A stretch of 64,000 nt of DNA from Diabrotica undecimpunctata (GCF_040954645.1 NC_092810.1:12882377-12946376); one strand, 5' to 3'. Positions 1-10,964 are shown, counted from the stretch's first letter. Numbers and translations: made by a program. The notes: a model not told the origin generated them from the sequence alone.

Positions 1-605
1 GAATATATTAACAACCAAGTTAAATAACTAAAAGAAGAAAATAACATCCAACAAGAAATCAATCAATTCGAAGAAATAATTAAGAAAACTAAACAAGATC
101 TGCTAAAACCAAACAAAGAAACAAAGAAGAAATCTTGGATGACTCCAGAAATACTTCACTTAATGGAACGCAGAAGGTTAATTAAAGGAAATAAAGATAA
201 ATATAAAAAAATGTAGGCTTACATCAGAAGAAAAATAAGAGAAGCTAAAGAAAAAGAAGCTGTAGGGAAAAGTAAAGAAATAGAAAGACTACAAGCCAAG
301 CATGACAATTTTAATGTACACAAAAAGGTAAAAGAAATAACGGGTACTTTTAAAAAGCGAACACAATAATGAAACTCATAGACACCAATGGAAAATTAAT
401 CATTGACACCCAAGAGATAAAAGACAAATGGAGAATATATTTGGAGACACTTTTTCAAGATCAAAGAACGGATTATAGGCATCCATTTTCAGAGAGGCTG
501 ACGGGCCCGGACATACTTAAATCCGAGGTAGAAGAAGCAATAAAACGAATGAAAAGCAGGAAAGCTGTAGGGCCTGATAATATCGAAGCTGAATCTTGAA
601 AACTC

Positions 606-1493
606 TTGGAGGAAGAAGGAATAAATTGGATCACGGCTGTCTTCAATAAAATATACAATACAGGAATCGTCCCTGATAAATGGCTAGAATCAGAATTCAT
701 AGCGATACCTAAAAAACAGGGGGCTAAAAAGTGCGAAGAATATCTAACAATCAGCCTAATGAGCCACATGTTGAAACTGTTTCTTAGAGTCATCCATGAA
801 AGAATTTATAAGAAGTGCGAGGAACAAATATCGAACAGACAGTTCGGCTTCATTAACGCAGTGGGTACCAGAGAGGCACTTTTCGGAGTACAAGTACTGA
901 TTCAAAGATGCAGGGACGTTAACTGCGACGTATACGCGTGCTTGATCGACTATGAAAAGGCATTTGACAGAGTTCAACATCAAAAGATGATAAATATTTT
1001 AAAAGAAGCAGACCTGGATGACAAAGACCTCAGAATAATTTCAGAACTATACTGGAATCAGACCGCATACATGAAAATTAACGGAGAAGAAACAGATCAT
1101 ATAAAAATACTACGTGGAGTTAGACAGGGATGTATCCTATCGCCATTGATATTTAATATGTACTCAGAGAAAATTTTTAACGAGGCTCTTTACGGAATAG
1201 ACGAAGGCATCCTTCTAAATGGTGAAAGAGTAAACAATATTAGATATGCCGACGACACCATGGTGATAGCAGATAGTTTAGAGGGACTTCAGAGGCTAAT
1301 GGACAGAATAAACGAGTACAGTCAACAGTACGGACTAAACATTAATACCCACAAAACGAAACAAATGATTATCAGCAAGGAGAATATAAATGGGGCTCAT
1401 CTATACATTAATGGGACGCAGATAGAGCGAGTAAAACAGTATTGCTACCTGGGAACTATTATAAAGAACAGTGGAGCAATGTACAGGAAATAA
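606..1493 (+). pseudogene. Reverse transcriptase core of family A LINE
   Basis: Fragment of the LINE polymerase that copies element RNA into DNA at the target site. Visible RT blocks in order: a QFGF block, motif A as LIDYEKAFD, a GVRQGCILSPLIFN block, and the catalytic palm motif C as IRYADDTMV with both aspartates kept. It then has the NINTHKTKQM block and a YCYLGT thumb-like segment. It is 295 codons long; the same frame continues upstream through a TGA at 597-599 into 369..596, so a single nonsense change separates them. Downstream the frame is lost near 1493. The catalytic residues survive but the protein cannot be made whole, so this is a pseudogene. Confidence 0.85.
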
Positions 1494-1575
1494 AGTGCCG
1501 CATAGGAAAGGCAAGAACGGTCTTTAACAAAATGAGCGCATCTTCAAAAGTCACAACATATCCCTAGATACAAAA

Positions 1576-2013
1576 ATGAGACATTTGAAATGCTATGTTT
1601 TCTCTGTGTTGTTGTACGGGGCGGAGGCATGGACGCTTACAGACACCACTGTTAAAAAACTTGAAGCATTTGAGATGTGGCTTTATAGAAGAATGCTGAG
1701 AATATCATGGACAGCAAGGATCACGAACAAGGAAGTTCTAGAAAAAATGAAGAAGGAACCAGAGATTGTGTTTACGATCAAACGCATAAAATTGCAATAT
1801 CTGGGACACGTTATGAGAAATCAGCACCGTTACTCCCTGCTGCAGTCTATATTGCAAGGTAAAGTGAAAGGTAAGCGTGGACCCGGTAGAAGGAGAATAT
1901 CATGGCTGCGGAATTTAAGAACATGGTTTAAGAAAACCTCAACGGAGCTATTTCGAGCCGCAGCGAGCAAGGTCATGATTGCCAATATGATTTCCAACAT
2001 CCGAAACGGATAG
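1576..2013 (+). pseudogene. C-terminal region of family A LINE polymerase
   Basis: Continuation of the copy 1 polymerase in another frame. It shows the hallmarks shared by all family A copies: a CYVFSVLLYGAEAWTL segment, EMWLYRRMLRISW, LQYLGHVMRNQ, a basic GKRGPGRRRISWL block, and a final FRAAASKVMIANMI helix just before the stop. The role of this tail (thumb and nucleic-acid binding) is inferred from position. The stop lies about 10 bases before the GAA tail, so the element has almost no 3' UTR. Confidence 0.8.
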
Positions 2014-2036
2014 GAACCAGAAGAAGAAGAAGAAGA

Positions 2037-2320
2037 TTTTTTGCTTGAATTACTCTTTTTATATCTACACTTTCATTTCTTCTGTTGACTAGTACTCCCA
2101 AATATTTGAATGTTTCAACCTCTTCGAAACTTTTTGGATCTCTTGTCAGTTCTGTCATTTGTGTCTTCTTTTTATTGTTTACGTTAATGTATTTTGTTTA
2201 TTTTCATTTATTTCCAGTCCTTTCAGTTTGGCTTCGTTTTCTATTTCTTGGAAGGATTTCTTTAATGCCTTTTTATCTGTTGCTACTATGGTTATATCGT
2301 CCGCATATCCTATTATTTAT
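2037..2320 (-). mobile_element. LINE reverse-transcriptase fragment, different family
   Basis: Reading the minus strand from about 2310 downwards gives a palm motif IGYADDIT, then degraded sequence with stops, then a KSFEEVETFKYLGVLV segment typical of the RT thumb region. It abuts the GAA tail of copy 1 head-on. The KYLG segment resembles the family at 30091..30788 more than family A. Short and broken; no ends identified. Confidence 0.65.
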
Positions 2321-2849
2321 ACTGCATTCTTGTTTATAGTTCCTGTGTTTGAAACTAATTATAATTATTAATTAAAAAAGTTATACGAAATAAAGAGGAC
2401 TCATGAAAAAAAAAATCATTGACAATACATTTTAGACACACCTGCATAAGTATATTTTATCTCTAGTGAAAATATCTCATTGTTATTCATGCTATTTCTC
2501 AATAAGTAATGGAAAGTCTCATCTAAAACTACGGTAAAATATCGCATGATAATCTGATGTTTCACGAAAACATAAGTCGCACAAAAAATATCGACGTTCG
2601 TTCGAAAAAACATTCAACAAGTTTGCGGTACAAATAAAGCCGATACATCACAAAAAACTTAAAGTATAGGATACATCTCGTAATAGTAAACAAGAGGTAA
2701 GTGACCCATGATCAAAACAAATAAGAACTGTGCGTCTTGTTTGACATATTGAATGGGAAATATTAGCTTTAATAAATTATAAGCTTTTTTATTTTAATTT
2801 GAAAACCTTTAAAAAGCGTAACTTATCATATTCTGAATATAAAAGTACT
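2321..2849. other. AT-rich sequence, nothing recognised
   Basis: No convincing coding, repeat or RNA signature on either strand. Confidence 0.5.
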
Positions 2850-2859
2850 GTGTTTGGAT

Positions 2860-4241
2860 GTGCGAATGTGCGAATTAAAACAGGCAATTAGAAATGCAAA
2901 GACCACAAAATCAGTAGGCTCAGATCAGATACCCACTAAGCTAATTAAATGCATTGACGAAGAAACACTACATATACTTTTAGATCTGTTTAACAAAGTA
3001 TATACAACAGGAGTAATAACCGAAGATTGGTTGCTCTCCACGTTTGTAACACTACCAAAATCAGTACATGCGACAGAATGCTCCCAGTACAGACCAATTT
3101 CCTTAATAAGCCACACACTTAAGATATTTCTCAAAATGATACATGGAAGACTATACAAAAAAATAGACGAAGATATAGGTGACACCCAGTTTGGATTCAG
3201 AGGAAGACTAGGAACGAGAGAGACTCTGTTAAAAGAAAAGGACGTGGATAGTCGAGATATACGGGTTATTGTCAATCTGTACTGAAATTAAAAAGCAAAG
3301 GTTAGAATCGAACCTGTCGATATAGAAACAATAGAAATCAAAAGAGGTATTAGGCAGGGTTACGTGCTGTCCCCATTGTACAGCGAAGCTATTTTTAAGG
3401 AAGCAATATCAGAGGAACAAGAGGGTATATCAATAAATGGAAAAATCTTGAACAACATCAGATTCGCAGATGACGCCGCTCTTTTCGCAGACAGTCTAGA
3501 TGCACTGCAATGCTTAGTAAATAGATTACTCTAGTCAGTATAAGATATAGACTACAAATGAACGTTAACAAAAACAATTGCATGATTATTTCTAAGAAAC
3601 ATACAGTAGGAAGGCTAGATATCGAGGGAAAACAAGTAGAAAGAGTGAATAACTACAAATATCTGGGAACCTGACTAAATGAAAACAATGACCAAGGTAG
3701 AGAAATAAGGACACACATTGAAATTGCAAGATAAGCATTCATTAAAATAAAAACAATGTTTGTTAATCGAGTCCTTCCTCTGGAGCTGAGGATAAGAGAC
3801 TAAAGATGCTACGTGTTCTCGACTTTGTTGTATAGAATGGAAAGCTGGACACTAAAAGTGGATAACATAAAGAATTTGAAATCATTTGAGGTGGTGCTAT
3901 AAAAGGATTTTGAAAATACCATGGACCCAACGAGTTACAAATGCAAAAGTGTTAAGAAGGCGACAAAAGGTTTGCTAGGTCATAAATCACATCAAAACAA
4001 GAAAGCTGATATATTTAGGCCACATTACCAGAGATCCGAAATATGAGATATTAAGGCTCATAATGCAAGGTAAAATCAAGGGTAGAAGATCCATAGGAAG
4101 ACGAAGAATTTCCTGGCTAAGAAACTAAGACAGTGGTATAGTTGCAGCTCAGTAGATCTTTTCAGAGCAGTGGCCAATAAGGTACGGATAGCTGTGATGA
4201 TAGCCGACCTCCGATAGGCGAAGGAACTACAAAAAGAAGAA
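2860..4241 (+). mobile_element. Family A LINE copy 2, internally deleted
   Basis: 5'-truncated copy flanked by a perfect 10-bp target duplication GTGTTTGGAT at 2850-2859 and 4242-4251. The frame from 2854 to 3285 carries the RT N-terminus (TKSVGSDQIPTKLI, YRPISLISH, TQFGFRGRLGTRETL). The sequence then jumps directly to the KEKDVDSRDIR region, so about 40 codons including motif A with its catalytic aspartate are deleted near 3228. Motif C survives as IRFADDAA near 3460-3490. Many stops and shifts follow through the C-terminal part. It ends in a short GAAGAA tail. Clearly dead. Confidence 0.88.
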
Positions 4242-4503
4242 GTGTTTGGATATTAAAGGTTTTGGTATTAAAATTTATAAACGCTTAAAAATAATGCAAA
4301 AAATTATGGCACATTTACAAAAAATGTTTATGAAATTTTTCTTTTTTTTTTCTTTCTCTTTATAAGAAATTTGCTTTATCATTGGCGAATTGATGTATCT
4401 ATGAAGAATTGTCACTACAACTGTTCCTTAGTAAACCAATAGGTACTTCTTTTACCCAGTGATGATCCATCTCCTGGTATTTTAACCATACGGGTCTCCC
4501 CCA

Positions 4504-6106
4504 TTCTGCTTGTGTCTTCTTCTTCTTCTTCTTCGCTGGCTTTACAACTCGGGGTAAGTCTTCGCCACATCTACTATCGCGCCCTCCATTCTCTACGATC
4601 TTGCGCTTTTATTCCACATTGTTGTACCCCAATTCTAGATAAATCGGCTTCAACATTATTCTTCCATCTTTTTCTTTGTCGGCCTACTGATATTCTACCA
4701 TCTCGTTTTTCAAAAAACACTATGTCATCCTCTGATCGTACCACGTGAAATGCTCATCTTATTCGGTTTGCCTTGATATGTCTTACTATGTCTTCAGTTC
4801 TATACAGAGTCACCAATTCAGCATTGCGGCGTCTTCTCCAATCCCCTGTAAATTCATCTCTTTGAGGGCCAAATATTATTCTGAGAATCTTTCTTTCAAA
4901 TACTAAAAGCTTATTGATTTCCCGCTGGTTGAGAGTCCATGTTTCACTGCCATATGTTATAATTGGGCGAATAATCGACTTGTACACTGTTAATTTAGAT
5001 TTTCTCTTTGGCAGCTGCGATCTTAATAATGTTAAAAGGGAGTATAATGCTCTATTTTTTGTAGCTGTGCTTGCTGAGACCTCTTTTTCAATGGGTTATC
5101 CGCTGTGATTATCGCCCCAGGTATTTAAACTCTTTTACTAATTCGAAGTTGTGATCATTAATACTGATGTTCTGTCTAACTCTTGGTCTTGGATTTTTGG
5201 TTACTACCATGTATTTCGTCTTTACTTCATTCATTCGGAGACCCAGACTACCTGTTTCCTTTTCGAGCTGTGAAAACACCTATCTCACATCTCTTGTAGA
5301 ATACGTGGCTGCATCTATATCATCAACAAAGGCCAGCAACAGTTTTAATCCTTGATCAGCAAATCCTCCTGGCAGCTCAGACGATATTTTACTTATTCCA
5401 TATTCCAAAGCAAAATTTAACAGCAACGGTGAAAAGGGTTCCCCCTGCCTAAGTCCTGAATTTATACCAAATGACATCGATGTTATGCTTCCTATCTTTA
5501 CTTGCATATATGAGTTTGTCACGCACATTTGCGTTAATTTAACTAAATTTCTTGGTATTCTCATTTCTTACATGTCATTGCTATCCACAATTTGCTTCTT
5601 TTTATGGAATCAAATGCTTGCTGAAAATCTATGAAAATTTGGTGCACATCGCGGCTGAATTACTAGTTTTTCTCTAAAATTTGTCGGATGGTAAATATCT
5701 GATCTATAGTTAACCTTCCAGCACGAAAACCGCATTGGTTGTCACCTAGAGTATCTTCCGAATATGGTGTGAGTCTCTTTAGCAAGATAATTGATAGCAC
5801 TTTATATGATATGCTAATAAGCGATATGCCTCTATAGTTTCGGAATTCTTCTTTGTTTCCTTTCTTATATATGGGAATTATAACGCTGCCATTTCATTCT
5901 TTAGGCATTTTCTGTTGTTGCCATACTCTTAGAATGATGTCATACAATTTTTGGTGTAAAAGATTTCCTCCTTTTTTAACAACTCTCCATTTATGCCATC
6001 ATTTCCTGGTGCTTTAAGGTCTTTTAAAGACGCGATCGCATTCTTTACTTCCTCAAGTGTTGGTGCTGGTATGGCTTGACATCCATATCGGCATTTGTCG
6101 TTTTGG
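4504..6106 (-). mobile_element. RTE-like LINE, minus strand
   Basis: 3' end is the TTC-repeat (GAA on the minus strand) at 4514-4534. Reading the minus strand: RT N-terminus with LKAPGNDGINGELLK (about 6040-5980), IPIYKKGNKEEFRNYRGISL in a second frame, QCGFRAGR, a motif A region IFIDFQQAFDS, then 5564..5280 with SGLRQGEPFSPLLLNFALE and a motif C altered to AFVDDID (canonical YADD has alanine; here valine). The C-terminal part at 4987..4754 has PIITYGSETWTLNQ and FERKILRIIFG. Multiple frameshifts. The upstream (5') end runs into the inverted repeat at 6073-6152. No target duplication found. Confidence 0.75.
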
Positions 6107-6152
6107 GCATTTCGACGTCCAAAACGACAAATGCCGATATGGATGTCAAGCC
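6073..6152. repeat. Perfect 34-bp inverted repeat with 12-bp loop
   Basis: Arms 6073-6106 and 6119-6152 are exact reverse complements around a 12-base loop. The repeat lies exactly where a minus-strand LINE meets a plus-strand LINE fragment, and the right arm reads on into the plus-strand element. It looks like a fold-back (inverted duplication) junction rather than a transposon terminus, because no other terminal features accompany it. Confidence 0.9.
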
Positions 6153-6845
6153 CAAGAAACCGTCCAATATCTAACTGAGGGCTGTTAAGCATTTGCAGTA
6201 ACTGAATATAAGGAACGGTATGAAAGGGAAAATCCTTTATCAAGAAGTAACTATAAAATTGGAACTTTCCAAGCACACCATCTCCCATATTATCAATACG
6301 CCCTAGAGAGTGTACTTGAAAATGACAACTTCAAGCTATATTGGGACCGTACTGTGCTTACAGACCAAACAGTAGCACACAATAGCGCAGATCGCGTACT
6401 AGTTAATAAACTAACGAGACAAACAATACTAATCGATGTGGCGATACCTAACAACAATATTCTGCGTGTTAAATACAACGAAAAGATCGTCAAGTATAGA
6501 TATCTAGAAATACGAATACGGAGACAGTGGAGAGTGAAAGGTACCTAGACGATGCCTATTATTCTTACTACTACTGGAGTCACTCCGAAGAACATCCTAG
6601 AAAACAAGAAAAAACTGGGTCTGAATAAACATCTCTGTAAGACCATGCAGAAAACTACTCTAGACGTCCAGATGCGTACGAAATTTTTTGGGAGGTACTC
6701 CAGCATAATAAGTAACCTAGGACTAGGTAATATGGAAAGAGCCTCACCATAGGTCAATATTTTTGATACCTTAGGTATTTAGGATGAGTGTATTTTCCTT
6801 TTAGAGGTAGTGTGAGCCGTATGGCTAAATCTGGATAATAAAAAT
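6119..6845 (+). mobile_element. C-terminal fragment of a LINE with endonuclease-like tail
   Basis: After an N-terminal stretch around CRYGCQAQETVQYL (zinc-knuckle-like), one frame reads DRTVLTDQTVAHN, then LIDVAIPNNN, then KYRYLEIRIRRQW to a TAG at 6547. The same frame continues with PIILTTTGVTPKNI and GLNKHLCKTMQKTT to 6752. This order matches the C-terminal part of a group of insect retrotransposon polymerases whose tail I believe is a restriction-like (PD-D/ExK) endonuclease. The usual RPD of that motif reads SADR here, so it would be defective. The assignment is from memory of the family and needs a profile search. The fragment ends in an AT-rich tail near 6840. Confidence 0.55.
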
Positions 6846-7208
6846 AATTAATTTTTATGACCTCATTCATGATACACATGGGAAACGGAGGACTCTTTGA
6901 TAAAACCTTTCCTTTTGTAGAACAAATATTTTTTTGGTTAATCTACATAATTATCTCGAGAATAAACAAGAGAAATATCCGGTAGTAATAACTATCTGAG
7001 AATCGTTAAATAAACATATTTCATTCCTGTTACCACAAACGCAAATTGTTGTAAGGACAAAAGTTGGGCGTCTCGCCAAAATGAAGCTATTTACGACAAA
7101 TTAGCTTGTTAGTAATAAATGATGAAAATGGGCCTAGGATCCTGGTCAATTAAACTAATATTCTTAAAATTAATTACATCTTGATTACAACGATTTGATT
7201 GATCTTAC
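6846..7208. other. Intron or intergenic sequence, nothing recognised
   Basis: Immediately downstream (minus strand) of the beat-like exon donor at 7208. No coding segment recognised; the next exon of that gene is not visible here. Confidence 0.5.
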
Positions 7209-7410
7209 CTCTTTCGGGGACGGGTTCACGCACACTACGTAATTTGAGCACAGCCTCTTCGCGATAGATATTTCCTATTTCTGCTATACATCGCAATATT
7301 AATCTACCATCGTCGAAGTGTTCTTCAGCAAGGGTCATGCTGAGCGAGAGATCACTCCATGATGGCTTCTCATTAAATTTATTTGAGGAATGAGGTTCAG
7401 TTTTTGCTAC
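7209..7410 (-). CDS. Beat-like cell-surface protein, Ig2 C-terminal exon
   Basis: Candidate host exon. On the minus strand a pyrimidine-rich tract and CCAG acceptor (7414-7411) precede 67 open codons plus one base, then a GTAAGA donor (7208-7203). The translation contains WSDLSLSMTLAEEHFDDGRL, then the disulfide half-cystine in ILRCIAEIG, then IYREEAVLKL and EPVPERG. This pattern (an HF..G.L.LRC.A strand pair followed by an IY..E.. strand) is that of the second Ig domain in insect beaten-path proteins, secreted or membrane-anchored adhesion ligands in motor-axon guidance. It starts in phase 0, which fits the end of the exon at 14898..15031. The downstream partner exon (phase 1) is not seen. 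Alternative: another Ig-superfamily receptor. Confidence 0.68.
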
Positions 7411-7739
7411 CTGGAACAAGGAAAATTCATAAATTATTAAAATTTTATTATCGGTAAAACGGTATCAAATTAGTTTTTCTTTCTTTGATTTGTTCATTAA
7501 CTATTTTTTCCTTTAGTTACTCACTGCCTAGAAAACTAACTTTTCGTTCAAATATTTTCCTTATTAAGAGCCACATTACTCATATATTATTTAGAAATAT
7601 GTTATCAAACATTTATAAATAAATAAATAACACATATTTTCATAAACATTTCTCTAGGATAAATTAATGTCGATCTTTCATTTAACATTATTATTTAACA
7701 CCTTGACTGCGGCGGTTAAATACTTACTATAGGAAAAAA
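7411..7739. other. Intron of beat-like gene, no other feature
   Basis: AT-rich sequence between the exon acceptor and the hAT insertion. Nothing recognised. Confidence 0.5.
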
Positions 7740-7979
7740 GTTATGGTTAGACTTCGGCAAATATGCAAATAAAAATGTAGAAAATATGCGCATAAATATG
7801 CACGTGTTTACCCGAAAATATGCAAATATTTTACAAAATATGCATACAAATAAATAAAAAAATCGTAAAATAGTAACAATTTTATTTAAAAAAAAGTGTA
7901 CATAACTAAATATTTCCTACTATTCATTAAGATTTACATTTATTTTAAGTAACTACATCATTTTTAAGTATGAATAAAC

Positions 7980-9355
7980 TTATTTAGAATTATGGTAACA
8001 ATAAATGACCAAGTGGTGTTCAAAATTTTCTAACAAAAACTTGTGGCTTCTGTCTGAGTACATATATTTATATATGGAAAAACTTCGTTCAACATCAACT
8101 GATGTAACGGGAGCATTTTTCAAACTAACCAAAACATTTGGTTCTAAATTAATTGTTTCCGAAATATTTCCAGCTAGAACACTGACTACTTCAGAAAGAA
8201 TATGGTAACCTTTATTTTTTTCCATAGTAGCTTCAAATTTTTTTAAAATATCTTTTCCAATATTACCTCTAACGTTCCGACAACATGACGCAAATTCTTT
8301 TATTAATGCTGTACTTTCGAACAATGACAGTTTTGGTGATTCTAACTGAGTAATTGTTTTTTGAACAAAACTAAAATTTGATTTTATAAATGAAAGTTCT
8401 TGTTGAAGCAAGTTACTCTGAAAAGTTTGTTTAGAATCCAAAAGAGATTGGGAACTTTCATCTGTTAACGTATCAATTATGTTCTTTATTTTAACAAAAT
8501 GATCTGCATAAAAATTAGCTGCTTCTAACCATGTTCCCCATCGCGTTAAAATAGGTTGTGGTGGAAGAGGAATGTTAGGTAGCATTTCTTTATAAAGTTG
8601 AATTCTTATAGGAGATTTAAGAAATACTTTTTTGACACTGGATATCATGGTATTTACAAGAGGAAACTTTTTTCGTATTTCCTCTGCAACTCTGTTTAAT
8701 CCATGCGCTACACAAGTAACATGTATTAAATCTGGGAAAAATATTTTTAAATTTTGTCCTGCTTTCACCATATAAGGAGCAGCATCCGATAAAATAAGCA
8801 GTAATTTATTAGAAGGAATAGTTGTCGGAAGAAAAAAAGTTGCTAATGTTTCTTGTATAAAACGCGAAATTGTTAAAGCATTTGTTTTCTCAAGTTGCTG
8901 GCATGAAATAAGATGAGATTTTGGTAAGGTATCTTCTTTAAGAACACCAATCAATAAATGAGCAATATACTTTCCTGAGGAATCAGTGGTTTCGTCTACA
9001 GATATGTAAAAATAATTATCTGCAATTTCTTCCTTAATATTAATTAACACCGACGAGTATAGCCCGTTCACATTATTTCTTCTTAGAGACCGATCACTTG
9101 GAACATTAAGTTTGCAATATTTTTTTAGAAACGAACTAAAATTTACATTTGCTAATTTTGAAAGCGGTATGTTTGCAGACACTAATGCGCGACACAAGTC
9201 TTCATTAAAAGTTTCTTGCTCATCTAATTTTTTTGAAGTAGATTGGAAACATTTAGCCATTGAAGTTTGATGTTTTCCTCCTATTTTTCCTTTTTTGCAA
9301 TGTGTGAAGCAGTTTTCACATGTTGGTCTATCTGAAATTTATTCTCACATGCTAT
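7980..9355 (-). pseudogene. hAT transposase exon 2, one frameshift from intact
   Basis: The acceptor is ATTTATAG at 9356. After the zinc-finger histidines, an A-run near 9289 has one A fewer than in copy 2 (48.8 kb), causing a frameshift and stop. From the ATG at 9260 the frame is then open for 426 codons to 7980. Visible hAT features in order: YISVDETTDSSG (first catalytic aspartate), ILSDAAPYM, the CVAHGLN motif, LTRWGTWLEA, and the C-terminal dimerisation block APVTSVDVERSFS. The protein would cut and rejoin DNA at the TIRs. The fold and roles are family knowledge. Internal initiation at 9260 would give a protein lacking the DNA-binding finger. Confidence 0.88.
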
Positions 9356-9410
9356 CTATAAATAAAAATAAAAACCTTTATTTTAACCCAACCTTTAAAA
9401 TATAAAAATA

Positions 9411-9925
9411 TACAAGGTGTTTTTGGTTAATCAAATAACTGGTTTGGAAAAAAAAACACTCGCTAAGTGTTTTAAATGCAGTATTAATCCACAAATTAGT
9501 TTTTGTTACTAACCATTAGTACATCATATAACTTATTTTAAAATTCAACAAAAGTTTTTTTTTGTTAATTCAATTACAATAAAAATAATTGTGTTTTAGA
9601 ATAGCTGACTTCATAAAAAAAAGTAAAGCTGAAAAATTTTTCTAAATACACACCATTGTATTGTACCATGGACAATTTTTTCTCACTAAAGGAAGCTATT
9701 TTTCATTTAAAAACAACCTACGAGCACTAAATTTCAAGTAAATACGTTTATTGGTTTTAAAGTTATTGTTGTTATTAACTAAAAGAATTTAATTTTTTTT
9801 AATTTTAACACCCTGTATCTCGAAAAGTAAATAAGTTTGACCCCTCATTAACTATATCGTTTTGTTCAATTTTTCGAGAAGTATCTACAGTCAAACGTTG
9901 TAAGTGTCATTTGGAAACACCCTGT
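9411..9925. repeat. MITE-like insert inside the hAT transposase intron
   Basis: Bounded by TACAAGGTGTTTTTGG on the left and the reverse complement of TACAGGGTGTTTCCA on the right, an imperfect inverted repeat of the CAGGGTG type common to insect miniature mariner-like elements. It contains no coding sequence. The same insert is in hAT copy 2 (about 48951-49465), so it was already in the family before these copies separated. Confidence 0.5.
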
Positions 9926-9970
9926 ATGTATGAAATATTAGATATTTAATAGAAAATATTAGATACTTAC

Positions 9971-10066
9971 AATTTTTCCACAGACTGAACAGTAGATTTT
10001 TCCCATATCCATAGACAGCTCTTTATAAGGTTTAATCCAAGTTGAAGCACTGGTTGTTTTAGGCAT
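9971..10066 (-). pseudogene. hAT transposase exon 1 (start of BED-like zinc finger)
   Basis: ATG at 10066-10064 opens 32 codons ending in IYCSVCGKI, followed directly by a GTAAGT donor at 9970-9965. The CxxC pairs with the H-x5-H (QHVKTASHI) at the start of exon 2, giving a BED-type zinc finger that would bind the element ends. The exon is intact; it is called pseudogene only because exon 2 of this copy is frameshifted. Confidence 0.75.
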
Positions 10067-10648
10067 TATAAAATCACAATCTTCCTTTTTGTTACGCACA
10101 ACGAGTGTTTACGCTTTGAATATCAAAACAAAAATGATTTACAAATCTGAGCATCAAATTAGAAATGTTTAGGTACCTAATTCAATAAACTAGGAGATTT
10201 TGGAAAATCCCTAAATTAGAAACAAAACTATTAGCCGTTTACCTGCTGTTAAGATACAATAAATTGTAGATAGATTTGGGGATTAGATCATAAAATGCAA
10301 ATGAGCGAACCCTTAGCGATTATCCAATAACTGAATGCCTCAGTGACCGAGACTTTCTAAGAATGTTGAGGGCTACTTAAATTGATCTTCTTTGAAATTG
10401 TAAATGTTTTGTACCTGTAGAGATTACGTACTTAGATCATTTCTTGATTAAAATGACTACAAAATTTTATACAAGAATTGAAATAAATTGGTATGTTTAA
10501 AAATTTTCAAATACAGTATAAAAATCTGAACTTTTATGCACTTTATGCAAACTTTTATACAAATATGCCAAAATATGAAATATTTGCATAAAATATGCAC
10601 AATATGCAAAATATGCAATATGCATATTTGCCGAAGTCTAGTTATGGT

Positions 10649-10964
10649 CTATTCTGTCTGTGCGTCACATACTCCCTATGTCATGTGTGTACATGTAAGT
10701 ACTTCATACCCTCTAGTACACAGAAGTATAATTTTTGCATATATATAAGGTACATACAGAAAACTATTATAGAAGTATTAATCTACTTTCCTCTCAAAGA
10801 GGACATGCTGCCAACACTAAGGTAATTGGATAAAATTAAAGGTGTTTATAAAAACAAAATCCTTTATATTAAAATCAACAGAACAAAAGCATTTTAAAAT
10901 TGATTGGTAATTTCTGCTACTTCTTCTTGATTATGTGCCTTATTAAAACAAAGCAAAAAGTATC
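10649..10964. other. Intron of beat-like gene, nothing recognised
   Basis: Sequence between the hAT target duplication and a LINE fragment. No coding or repeat signal identified. Confidence 0.45.

Larger units (their letters stand above)
1..2036 (+). mobile_element. Family A LINE copy 1, running in from the left edge
   Basis: Non-LTR retrotransposon pol remnant. Frame 1 is open-ish from base 1 (basic, lysine-rich linker between endonuclease and RT) with stops near 25 and 214. It then shifts frame near 365 into an RT N-terminal segment, meets an in-frame TGA at 597, and continues as the RT core. A further shift near 1493 leads to the C-terminal region. The 3' end is a short GAA-repeat tail at about 2020-2036, shared with six other copies in this window. 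The 5' end lies outside the window. Clade assignment (RTE/jockey-like, APE type) is inferred from RT motifs only. Confidence 0.85.
7748..10640 (-). mobile_element. hAT-superfamily transposon copy 1, complete
   Basis: 2,893 bp with perfect 20-bp terminal inverted repeats beginning TAGACTTCGGCAAATATG and a perfect 8-bp target duplication GTTATGGT (7740-7747 and 10641-10648). Both subterminal regions are packed with AATATGC-type repeats in both orientations, likely transposase-binding sites. It encodes a two-exon transposase on the minus strand. It sits in the intron of the beat-like gene in the same orientation as the exons. The perfect target duplication suggests a fairly recent insertion, although the transposase carries a one-base deletion. 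Confidence 0.95.

Noticed and set aside
7209..7410. That the 81-codon frame is a small standalone gene
   Set aside because: The first ATG and the stop both lie in intron sequence; splice signals and phase support an internal exon instead.
8005..8208. 67-codon frame identical in both hAT copies
   Set aside because: Lies on the strand opposite the transposase; identity is explained by element identity.
10536..10825. Open stretches containing HKICTICKICNMHI-like repeats, also at 50.1 and 52.7 kb
   Set aside because: Translation of the repeated hAT subterminal AATATGC motifs, not a gene.
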